From positions 638,914 to 702,913 of the forward strand of contig NZ_QHKO01000001.1 of NCBI RefSeq assembly GCF_003260125.1: DNA of 64,000 bases, in the 5' to 3' direction. Source of the DNA: Lujinxingia litoralis. GTDB lineage: Bacteria > Myxococcota_A > Bradymonadia > Bradymonadales > Bradymonadaceae. How positions within the stretch are numbered: position 1 is the first letter of the stretch; every line of letters begins with the position of its first letter. Of this stretch, positions 57,795-64,000 are shown piece by piece. The translations under genes and the position numbers were made by a program. Under the pieces are notes generated by a model. It searched no databases, was not told where the DNA came from, and saw only the letters and a program-made list of their open reading frames with translations.

Positions 57795-58117
57795 TCTCAC
57801 CGTATCGGCTCGTGACGCCCTGCGCGCCGCTCTTAACCCGTGAAATCACACTATGTTTCCGGGCCATTCCATCGCCGGCGGCCGGGAAGTCGTGCTCCGG
57901 CAAGACCGGACGCGATGACAGCCCGAGCGAACGCAACACTTCGCCCACACACACTCTATGCCGAGGCTGCCCACGGGTTTCTCTTCAGCCCCTCTTCTCA
58001 ACACCACCCGCGTTCCCGATCCAGATTCGAAACCTCCCCTTCCCTCGTCATCCGGCCTGTCCGCCACACACGTTGTGATGCCTGACCTGCGCCTGTCCGT
58101 ACCTTGTCACTCGAAAC
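57795..58117. other. Gene-free stretch in the degraded zone
   Basis: 323 bases between the broken HTH-like gene and the hypothetical ORF. Several open frames, none protein-like. No repeat or hairpin recognised. Confidence 0.4.
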
Positions 58118-59023
58118 ATGGGTCCTGCGAACTCTGCCGAACCGTGCGCAGTCAGTCGCCAGCGCGTTTTCCAGGTCGACCCCCGAGTCGAACTCACGCG
58201 CCGACGCTCCGCCCCATCTCCAAACACCCCATCCCCGAGCCCGCCGTCCCACTGGCCCCCCGCCGACGCACCGCCCGAAGCACCCAACCGCTACACCCAA
58301 CTGCACTTCGAGACGACCATCGAGGTGGATGGCGATGTGGCGTCGCGCCCGCAAATCACCACAATGCCGGGCAAACCCGTCACAGTGACGTCCCCCGGTG
58401 GCGGCGCGCGCCCGATTCACCTCCAACGTACGATGACCCCGATCGTTGTCGGCGAGTCCATCGCGCTCGCCGGCTGGCTTGAAGGCAGGGTTGGCGGGGA
58501 GGTGGAGCATGTGGAGTTCATCGAAGAGCAGGTGGCGCCGGGGGAGGCGACGGCTCTCGCGTTTGAGTTCGATGGGAAGGCGTACGTGATCGAGATGGTG
58601 GTAACGAAGTCGGCGTATCTGCGAAAGAACTCCCGGCGGCACCAGCGCCGCAGGTCTCGCGCGTTACGCCGATGGCCCGAAAATGCCGCCCTGACGCCCA
58701 GCGCATACCCCAAACGAGGCGTCGAGGGGGTCCAAACAGGCACCTCGTGCCTCTCCGCTACCCGTCGAGGGGGTCCAAACAGGCACCTCGTGCCTCTCCG
58801 CTACCCGTCGAGGGGGTCAGAACAGGCACCTCATGCCTCTCCGCTACCCGTCGAGGGGGTCAAAACAGGCACCTCATGCCTCACGCCCAGGCGTCGAGGG
58901 CTCGTCGGACGCCCGACGTCCTGGTGGTCTCCCGGGTCGGGAATCGCTATTCCTTCCTTGACTCGGGGGGCGGTGCTGCAGAACCATTTCCGCTGCGGAC
59001 GCAGAGTCATCCCTCTCTGCTGA
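58118..59023 (+). CDS. Hypothetical protein ending in a repeat array
   Basis: A 301-codon frame. Residues ~60-165 look protein-like (TQLHFETTIEVDGDVA, IVVGESIALAGWLEGRVGGE, ATALAFEFDGKAYVIEMVV), with a Pro/Ser-rich start. From ~195 the frame runs through repeat array D and becomes a run of imperfect ~14-residue repeats. No ribosome binding site is clear. The first two thirds may be a real or decayed coding region. The repeat-derived tail is probably not functional. An alternative long frame exists on the other strand. Confidence 0.35.
   Translation: MGPANSAEPCAVSRQRVFQVDPRVELTRRRSAPSPNTPSPSPPSHWPPADAPPEAPNRYTQLHFETTIEVDGDVASRPQITTMPGKPVTVTSPGGGARPIHLQRTMTPIVVGESIALAGWLEGRVGGEVEHVEFIEEQVAPGEATALAFEFDGKAYVIEMVVTKSAYLRKNSRRHQRRRSRALRRWPENAALTPSAYPKRGVEGVQTGTSCLSATRRGGPNRHLVPLRYPSRGSEQAPHASPLPVEGVKTGTSCLTPRRRGLVGRPTSWWSPGSGIAIPSLTRGAVLQNHFRCGRRVIPLC
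58720..58898. repeat. Tandem repeat array D, 43-bp unit
   Basis: Four copies at exactly 43 bp (58720, 58763, 58806, 58849) with a partial fifth at 58892. Consensus CGTCGAGGGGGTC-x-AAACAGGCACCT. Each copy contains the dyad AGGCAC-CTC-GTGCCT, changed to AGGCACCTCATGCCT in the last two. Unrelated in sequence to arrays A-C, though the period equals array A. Confidence 0.95.
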
Positions 59024-59054
59024 TATCGTGTAATGACCTGAACCGAGCCACGAG

Positions 59055-59492
59055 ATGAACATGTTTGAAGACTGGACGAAGCAAGGCAGCGCATACCGCA
59101 ATGGAAACCTGTATGGCGTCGAGATCGAAGCCAAACGCCTCTCCGAAACGGGCGGAGCGCTCGGAACCTCGGTGATCTATCTGGCGGGCGAGAACTTCGG
59201 CGATGACTTCTACACCACCTGGAACGGCGAGGCATCGGTGCGACTCCGCGTCGACGGAGATGTGGGCGTGCTCGCGGTGATGGAGATGGCCCGACCCGGC
59301 GACGACTACGGCGGCGATGATGGCGTGGAAAGCGACACGCCTACCCTCGCCTGGAGGATCAATGGCGATCGCGCCTGGCTGATCGGTTCGCGATCGTTCA
59401 TGGATGCCGACGTCACGGAAGCGCTCGGGATCGAGTGGCCGAAGCGCGAGGAGTTTGAGCGCTTCGCAGGCATCCAAGGCTGGGGCGAGTAA
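59055..59492 (+). CDS. Hypothetical protein
   Basis: 145 residues. Opens MNMFEDWTKQGSAYRNGNLYGV, with a strand-rich middle (ASVRLRVDGDVGVLAVMEMAR), a Gly/Asp loop (PGDDYGGDDG) and a C-terminal helix (EEFERFAGIQGWGE). No family recognised and no signal peptide. The even codon bias and good protein-like character suggest a real gene, unlike the decayed frames around it. No close neighbours on the strand. Confidence 0.55.
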   Translation: MNMFEDWTKQGSAYRNGNLYGVEIEAKRLSETGGALGTSVIYLAGENFGDDFYTTWNGEASVRLRVDGDVGVLAVMEMARPGDDYGGDDGVESDTPTLAWRINGDRAWLIGSRSFMDADVTEALGIEWPKREEFERFAGIQGWGE

Positions 59493-59809
59493 CCGCTTCC
59501 AGGACCGAAAAGAGCCCCGAAAAGTCCGCACCGTCTCGATTCGTTGAAGCCGCCGCAGCGAGGTTGCGTTCAGGTCGATTGGGGCCTGTCTTCATGGTGT
59601 CGGGAGACGCGGACTACGCGCGAGGTTCAGCCCTGCCCGGCACAGCAGCAGTCGCATTCGAAGAGCCGGTTCGCCGGATGAGCCGGGTCACGGCACCGCA
59701 GGAACCTCGGGGTGCCGCGCGTCAGGGGGGATAGCGAAGACCATGAAGTGGCCCAGGTCGCGCGTGGCGGCATCAAGCCGGGCGAGGATGTCGTCCGGCG
59801 AGCCCGAGC
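59493..59809. other. Gene-free stretch
   Basis: About 317 bases between the hypothetical protein and the flavoprotein fragment. No recognisable protein, repeat or RNA. Some of it may be the lost 5-prime part of the fragment's gene. Confidence 0.4.
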
Positions 59810-60133
59810 GTGGTCTTCACCCTACCGCAGGTCGCCAGGGTCGGTATGTCGAAGGCCGCCGCGACCGAGAGGGGACTCGACTTCGAGACACACCTGCAGA
59901 AGACCGACGCGTGGTACGCGTCGATGCGTGTTGGCGCCACATGGTCCGGCGACAAGGTCCTGGTCGAGAGGAGCCGCGGCAGGGTCCTCGGAGTGCATCT
60001 CATCGGCCCCGGCGCAGAAGGACAGGTCAACCTGTTCGCGATGGCGATGAAGGCTGGATTGACTGCGAACCAGACTAATGGTCTGAACTTCGCCTATCCG
60101 AGCTTCGCGTCCGATATCGGGCATATGGTTTGA
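59810..60133 (+). pseudogene. C-terminal fragment of a mercuric-reductase/lipoamide-dehydrogenase-type flavoprotein
   Basis: 107 codons match only the dimerisation domain of pyridine nucleotide-disulfide oxidoreductases: VVFTLPQVARVGMSKAAATERG, WYASMRVGATWSGDKVLVE, GRVLGVHLIGPGAEGQVNLFAMAMKAGLT and [14 protein letters not shown]. The FAD- and NAD-binding domains are absent upstream. The end overlaps the truncated arsR2 on the other strand, so a deletion joined two gene ends here. Confidence 0.82.
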
Positions 60134-60450
60134 TAGACACGCGGGGCGGTGTTCGAGGCGCGAAAGCGATTGCTGCGGGCGCCCGGTGACTCGCCGCGGA
60201 TGAGCCCCGCGTCCTTCAGCTGCTTGAGCTGCTGCGAGATGGTGGACTGAGCCAGGGGAAGCTCATCCACAATGTCGCCGACGATGCAGCCTTCCTGGCG
60301 CACGAGCATGCGGAGGATGGTAACTCGCACGGGATGAGCCATGGCCTTCGCCAGTCGAGCGAGGTGCTTGTTGGCCTCCACCTCGTCGGTCGGGACCGGC
60401 GGCATCGGCTCCGCTGGAGGGCAGCACGCTGTGGTCTTGGTCTTCTTCAC
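60094..60450 (-). pseudogene. arsR: Second arsR, C-terminally replaced
   Basis: From a GTG at 60450 (GGAGG upstream), residues 1-~86 parallel the operon ArsR almost throughout ([52 protein letters not shown]). Then the frame switches to SPGARSNRF and unrelated residues antisense to the flavoprotein fragment. The VCYC metalloid site and dimerisation helix are lost. It may still bind DNA but should not sense arsenite normally. Confidence 0.75.
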
Positions 60451-60478
60451 GATGCCTCCGCGGCAAAGGTCAACATCC

Positions 60479-60496
60479 ATCGCCGATGAACGATGC
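60479..60496. promoter_or_regulatory. ArsR-type operator upstream of arsR2
   Basis: ATCG-CCGATGAA-CGAT followed by GC, 29 bases before the GTG. Same ATCG-N8-CGAT pattern and position as the operator of the intact ars operon. Confidence 0.5.
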
Positions 60497-60780
60497 AGCA
60501 TTGGCGAGCGTCACGCCGAGGAGACTCTCAGCGCGTCTCCGATCGCGCATCTCTGCTGCTCGGCTGCCCCACTCTCAACGGGCTAACTAGAACCGGCATG
60601 TGGGCGTCTGGAGGCGTCTCTGAGACCCAAGAGCTCTCAGAGAGCACCGGTCTGGGGCCGGCGGCAAGGCAGGCACTCCAGAGAGCACCCGCGTCGACCA
60701 GCGACCGCCCACAGACCGCCGCCAACAGGGCAGATACGACAAGACCCCCGCCGGCGATGCCAACGAGGGTCCTGTTAAGA

Positions 60781-60812
60781 GAAAGGCCCGAGTCTTTCGA
60801 CTCGAGCCTTTC
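60781..60812 (-). terminator. Terminator after tRNA-Asn
   Basis: A 14-bp stem with one mismatch (60781-60794 / 60799-60812) and a TTTC loop on the plus strand. On the minus strand it is followed by a T-rich stretch. Eight bases after the tRNA 3-prime end. Confidence 0.8.
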
Positions 60813-60820
60813 TTTCAAGC

Positions 60821-60891
60821 TCCGGCGGTAGGATTTGAACCTACGACCAAGCGGTTAACAGCCGCTCGCTCTACCCCTGAGCTACGCCGGA
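60821..60891 (-). tRNA. tRNA-Asn (anticodon GTT)
   Basis: Complete cloverleaf on the minus strand: acceptor TCCGGCG/CGCCGGA, D arm GCTC...GAGC, anticodon stem AGCGG/CCGCT with loop CTGTTAA (anticodon GTT), variable TGGTC, T arm GTAGG-TTCGAAT-CCTAC. No CCA is encoded. Confidence 0.97.
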
Positions 60892-61212
60892 TTGTTCTGG
60901 CGGTCAGCGCCGCCGCGATGACCATTATGTGCCACATCGGGCTTCTGAGTGTCAACGGACTTTTTGTTTTTTTTCTCACCTTCGCCAGCAATGGCGCGCT
61001 CCAGCGGGCAGCCTCGACGGAGAAAACACCAAAAACACTGCCCATTCATAAACTTAAGCACACCCCCCCATTGCCCCCCCGGGATCAGACGTGGTGCTTT
61101 TTGCGCTGCACCTGTTTGTGAAGGCCGCGAAATCCCCCACATCCCGTGATCACGCCCCGTCGAAAGGTCAAAACTTGCCAGCATCTCCGATCGTGCGGGC
61201 CCACTTCAGCGC
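60892..61212. other. Gene-free stretch upstream of tRNA-Asn
   Basis: 321 bases between the tRNA and the DUF2237 gene, both on the minus strand. It contains a T-rich run on the plus strand near 60960 and the tRNA promoter region. No gene recognised. It is a candidate insertion region, but no att duplication was found. Confidence 0.4.
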
Positions 61213-61584
61213 TTAGTGGGCCCCCTCAAGCTGGGCGTGCCTCAACAGGGACTCCAGCGCCACCACCTCCAATGCCCGCTGGTGCGTGGCCTCCAGCACC
61301 ACCGGAGGCGCCTCACCGGCGTCGAAAGCCTCCTGCCAGCGCGAGGCGCAGAGACACCACCGGTCGCCGGGCTTAAGCCCCGGGAAGCCCGCGCGTGGCA
61401 CCCGCTGCGTCAGGTCGTTGCCCCGAGCACGCGAGAACGCGAGAAAGTCCGACGTCATCACCGCACACACCGTATGTGATCCGCGGTCGTCTTCGCCGGT
61501 GCGGCAGCAACCATCGCGATAGAATCCGGTCTTTGGACGATGACTGCAGGCCTTGAGCGGGCCTCCCAATACGTTGATTGCCAT
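61213..61584 (-). CDS. DUF2237 family protein
   Basis: 123 residues from the ATG at 61584, with GGAG upstream. A clear DUF2237 match: NVLGGPLKACSHRPKTGFYRDGCC, GSHTVCAVMTSDFLAFSRARGNDL, GLKPGDRWCLCASRWQEAF and PPVVLEATHQRALEVVALE. The length is typical and conserved cysteines suggest metal binding. No function is known for the family. Single gene. Confidence 0.9.
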   Translation of the reverse strand: MAINVLGGPLKACSHRPKTGFYRDGCCRTGEDDRGSHTVCAVMTSDFLAFSRARGNDLTQRVPRAGFPGLKPGDRWCLCASRWQEAFDAGEAPPVVLEATHQRALEVVALESLLRHAQLEGAH

Positions 61585-61796
61585 GATGCTCCAGCAAAAG
61601 ATGATGATGATCTTGAGATGACTCCGGACACCGTCGATGACGCCCGAGGGGAACGTGATGCAGATGAACGAGTTTGCCCTGCTCGGGCGCTGCGCTACAA
61701 CGGGCAATGTGCAGGCCGGGGCCTCAGGCCACGATGAGGCTCGCCATCACACGTCACCGTTTAAACGCAACGACGCCCTCTCCCCGGAGCCAGCCC

Positions 61797-62222
61797 ATGG
61801 CCAACAAGACCGTCCCCACCGATCAGGACCCCCTGGCATATCTCAACGCCCTCGAGGACGAGGGGCGTCGCCAGGATTGCCTGCAACTCGTGCAGATCAT
61901 GGAAGAAGAGGTCGGCGCCCACCCGGTAATGTGGGGAGACGCCATCGTGGGCTTTGGCACCTACCGCTACGTCTACCAGAGCGGCCGCGAGGGCGACTGG
62001 CCTCTGGTGGGATTCTCCCCGCGCAAGCGTAACCTCTCGCTCTACATCATGTCTGGCTTCGAGGGAGCCGACGACCTGATGGCCCGCCTGGGCAAGCACA
62101 AGACCGGAAAGTCCTGCCTCTACATCAACAAGCTCGCCGACATCGACCAGGACGCGCTGCGAGAGCTCATCCGCCGCTCGCTGGCCTTCATGCGCCAGAC
62201 CTACACGACCTCGCTCGACTGA
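61797..62222 (+). CDS. DUF1801 family protein
   Basis: 141 residues from the ATG at 61797, after CGGAGCC. DUF1801 motifs: GRRQDCLQLVQIMEEEVGAHPVMWGDAIVGFGTYRY, then LVGFSPRKRNLSLYIMSGF and GKSCLYINKLADID. Small cytoplasmic protein of unknown role. A strong bidirectional hairpin follows. Confidence 0.88.
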   Translation: MANKTVPTDQDPLAYLNALEDEGRRQDCLQLVQIMEEEVGAHPVMWGDAIVGFGTYRYVYQSGREGDWPLVGFSPRKRNLSLYIMSGFEGADDLMARLGKHKTGKSCLYINKLADIDQDALRELIRRSLAFMRQTYTTSLD

Positions 62223-62251
62223 CGCTCTTGGCTCCCAGAGGGAGGCCCACT

Positions 62252-62290
62252 AAAAACGCCGCGCGCCCCGGTGTCTCGGGGCGCGCGGCG
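62252..62290. terminator. Bidirectional terminator
   Basis: A 14-bp perfect stem, CGCCGCGCGCCCCG (62257-62270) with its complement (62277-62290). Five A on the left give a T run for the minus strand. It sits between the convergent DUF1801 and aminotransferase genes. Confidence 0.85.
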
Positions 62291-62325
62291 TGGATTCGCC
62301 GGCTTAGCGGTAGAACACCGCCGGA

Positions 62326-63645
62326 TCAGCCTTCAAAGGCGGCGTCTGTGATTTCCAGCCCGCGATCAATGATCGCAAAGCCCTCTCGCAGCTGCTCCTC
62401 GCTAATGCACAGGGGAGGATTGCACATAAAACTGCCCCAGCGCACGAAGGTAAAGAGCCCATTGTCACGGAAGAACTTCCCGAGCTTGACCATGGCCGGA
62501 TGACTGCCGTTATAGGGGGCCATACGCTCGCCATCGCTGTTTTTCTGCAGGTCAACCATCCCAAAGAGGCCCAGCGCCCTGCCCTCCTTAAAGGATCGGT
62601 GCCGCTCTTTGAGATGAGCCATCTCCTCGCGCATCACCGACTCCAGCCGCGCGGCGTTCTCCACCAACTTCTCGTCGCGCATCACCGCGATGGAGGCTTC
62701 GGCCGCCGAGAGCGCCAGACAATGCGAGTTGTAGGTGAGCCCACCCCAGAACATGTTCGATTTAAAGTGCTCCGCGATGGCGTCGCTCACCCCCATCGCC
62801 CCCAGCGGGGCGTAGGAGCTGGTCAGCCCCTTGGCCATCGTCACGATGTCGGGCACCACACCGTAATGCTCAAACGCAAACATCTTGCCCGTGCGGCCAA
62901 AGCCACACATCACCTCATCGCACACCAGCAAGATGCCATACTTCTCCAGCAGCGCCTTGAGCCCCTTGAGGTAGCCCTTGGGAGGAGGTTGCACGCCGTT
63001 GGTGCCCGTGACGGTCTCCACGAACATCGCCGCGATGGTCTCGGGCCCCTCATACATGATGACTTCTTCGAGGTACTGCAGGTTCCGGGCCGTCTGCTCC
63101 TCGTCGCTTTCGCCGAACGCAAAGTCGTAGGGCCGCGGGTCCATCACTTTGATAAACCCCGGCGCACCGGGCTCGTTGGCCAGGCGACGCGGGTCTCCGG
63201 TAAGCTGCATGCAGGCGTTGGTAGCGCCGTGGTAGCTGCGATAACGGCTCAAGATCTTAAAGCGCCCGGTGTAGGCGCGGGCCGCCTTGATCGCGTTCTC
63301 GTTGGCGTCGGCCCCGCCCAGGGTAAAGAAGAAAGTGTTGATATCACCCGGCACGAGTTCGGCGAGTGTCCGGGCAACGCGAGCGCGTACGGCGGTGGCC
63401 GTGCCGGGGTAGACGTAGGCGACCTGCTGAAGCTGGCGATGCATCGCCTCGATCACCCGCGGGTGACCGTGACCGATATTCACACTCATCAACTGGCTGT
63501 TGAAGTCGAGAAAGCGCTTCCCCTCCGGGGTATAGAAATACACACCTTCGGCTCGCTCAACCGGGATCGGGTCCACCTGATCTCCGGCGGACCAGGTGTA
63601 CATGGTGTGCTGCTTGCAGAGCTCGATCATTTCCTGTGAGTCCAT
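62326..63645 (-). CDS. Class III (omega) aminotransferase
   Basis: 439 residues from the ATG at 63645, with AGGAGG upstream. Fold-type I PLP enzyme, class III: DFNSQLMSVNIGHGHPRVIEA, YRSYHGATNACMQL, FVETVTGTNG, LLVCDEVMCGFGRTGKMFAFE and the PLP-lysine MAKGLTSSYAPLGAM (Lys ~290). Resembles beta-alanine/omega-amino acid-pyruvate and aspartate-family aminotransferases. The upstream partial methylmalonate-semialdehyde-dehydrogenase-like gene fits: the aminotransferase would yield the semialdehyde that the dehydrogenase oxidises (beta-alanine or valine/pyrimidine catabolism). The exact substrate is inference. Confidence 0.88.
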   Translation of the reverse strand: MDSQEMIELCKQHTMYTWSAGDQVDPIPVERAEGVYFYTPEGKRFLDFNSQLMSVNIGHGHPRVIEAMHRQLQQVAYVYPGTATAVRARVARTLAELVPGDINTFFFTLGGADANENAIKAARAYTGRFKILSRYRSYHGATNACMQLTGDPRRLANEPGAPGFIKVMDPRPYDFAFGESDEEQTARNLQYLEEVIMYEGPETIAAMFVETVTGTNGVQPPPKGYLKGLKALLEKYGILLVCDEVMCGFGRTGKMFAFEHYGVVPDIVTMAKGLTSSYAPLGAMGVSDAIAEHFKSNMFWGGLTYNSHCLALSAAEASIAVMRDEKLVENAARLESVMREEMAHLKERHRSFKEGRALGLFGMVDLQKNSDGERMAPYNGSHPAMVKLGKFFRDNGLFTFVRWGSFMCNPPLCISEEQLREGFAIIDRGLEITDAAFEG

Positions 63646-63762
63646 AACCATCCTCCTGAAGCAAGGGCGCTCGGCGCGCCCCGAAATGATGAAGGGCGTT
63701 GAAGCACAAGGAGAGGCCGGGCGGCGACCGAGGGGCGTCACCCGGCCTCCCCACGACACGCG

Positions 63763-64000
63763 TCAGGACATCCAGGTCTGATCGCTTTGCAGCTCCCACT
63801 TCACGGTGACCTTTCGGGGGCGCGTCCAGAAGCGGAACCCGTCCATACCGGTCATGTCACCGTGGCCAAACTTGCTATCGTTCCATCCCCCGAAAGCAAA
63901 AGGCTCACGGGGCACGGGCACGCCGATGTTGACGCCACACATCCCGGCCTCAAATCGGCTGAGCGCGCGCTCAGCCACCGCGCCGCTGGTGGTGTAAATG
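63763..64000 (-). CDS. Methylmalonate-semialdehyde dehydrogenase-like aldehyde dehydrogenase (partial)
   Basis: Only the C-terminal ~78 residues are inside the window; the gene runs past 64000. The end shows AERALSRFEAGMCGVNIGVPVPREPFAFGGWNDSKFG and DGFRFWTRPRKVTVKW, the typical C-terminus of CoA-acylating methylmalonate-semialdehyde dehydrogenase (MmsA/IolA). The catalytic Cys is outside. It precedes the aminotransferase by 117 bases on the same strand, likely one operon. Confidence 0.85.
   Translation of the reverse strand, partial: IYTTSGAVAERALSRFEAGMCGVNIGVPVPREPFAFGGWNDSKFGHGDMTGMDGFRFWTRPRKVTVKWELQSDQTWMS

Noticed and set aside
56000..60500. Insertion sequence or transposase
   Set aside because: The zone is clearly rearranged, but I found no transposase motif, terminal inverted repeats or target duplication.

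Overview
The window is GC-rich, densely coded DNA from a Gram-negative chromosome. Outer-membrane proteins and several lipoproteins with lipobox cysteines are present. The mixture (Acr3-type ars operon, selD-mnmH, class Ia RNR under a cobalamin riboswitch, DprE1/DprE2-like pair, membrane-anchored LuxR regulator, Asp/Gly-rich lipoprotein linkers) suggests a predatory or myxobacteria-like deltaproteobacterial lineage such as Bradymonadota. That placement is inference; the window has no rRNA or phylogenetic marker to settle it. TGA, TAA and TAG all serve as normal stops.

Layout. 1-10.9 kb: housekeeping and stress genes (SnoaL-like, LemA-like, DUF1697, a DprE2/DprE1-like redox pair, a CobW metallochaperone, two GST-family proteins, DUF302, an APC permease, a RibD/DHFR-like reductase, MOSC). 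11-19 kb: the overlapping selD-mnmH selenouridine pair, a membrane methyltransferase, an SDR, a LuxR regulator divergent from DUF2231, a thioesterase and a decayed yggS. 18.4-33.6 kb: divergent katG/oxyR, LysR, permease and hydrolase genes. This stretch is bracketed by two paralogous genes of unknown function (19071-19853 and 32207-33025). Each paralog has the same promoter/leader architecture and an intergenic tandem-repeat array just upstream. 33.8-48 kb: a BRCT-like protein, a nucleotidyltransferase-fold protein, a porin/lipoprotein pair with an XRE-PBP regulator, the B12 riboswitch with nrdAB, a third repeat array and a beta-helix lipoprotein. 48-53.5 kb: a tandem Arr-like ADP-ribosyltransferase, an LRR protein and a TetR-controlled reductase. 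53.6-55.9 kb: an arsR-acr3-arsC operon in which ArsC is fused to a VOC domain. 56-60.5 kb: a degraded accessory zone with ars fragments, a frameshifted lincosamide nucleotidyltransferase, a truncated flavoprotein, a truncated second arsR and a 43-bp repeat array. 60.8-64 kb: tRNA-Asn, DUF2237, DUF1801, and a class III aminotransferase downstream of a partial semialdehyde dehydrogenase.

How the genes work together. OxyR probably controls katG. ArsR probably controls its operon through ATCG-N8-CGAT sites found at three places. Cobalamin probably represses the B12-independent RNR. A TetR operator overlaps the promoter of its own operon. The strongest candidate for something undescribed is the paralogous helical protein family with a conserved -10/leader/ATG spacing downstream of 41-43 bp repeat arrays. 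Three genes carry frameshifts exactly at G homopolymers, which needs a read-level check before calling them pseudogenes.
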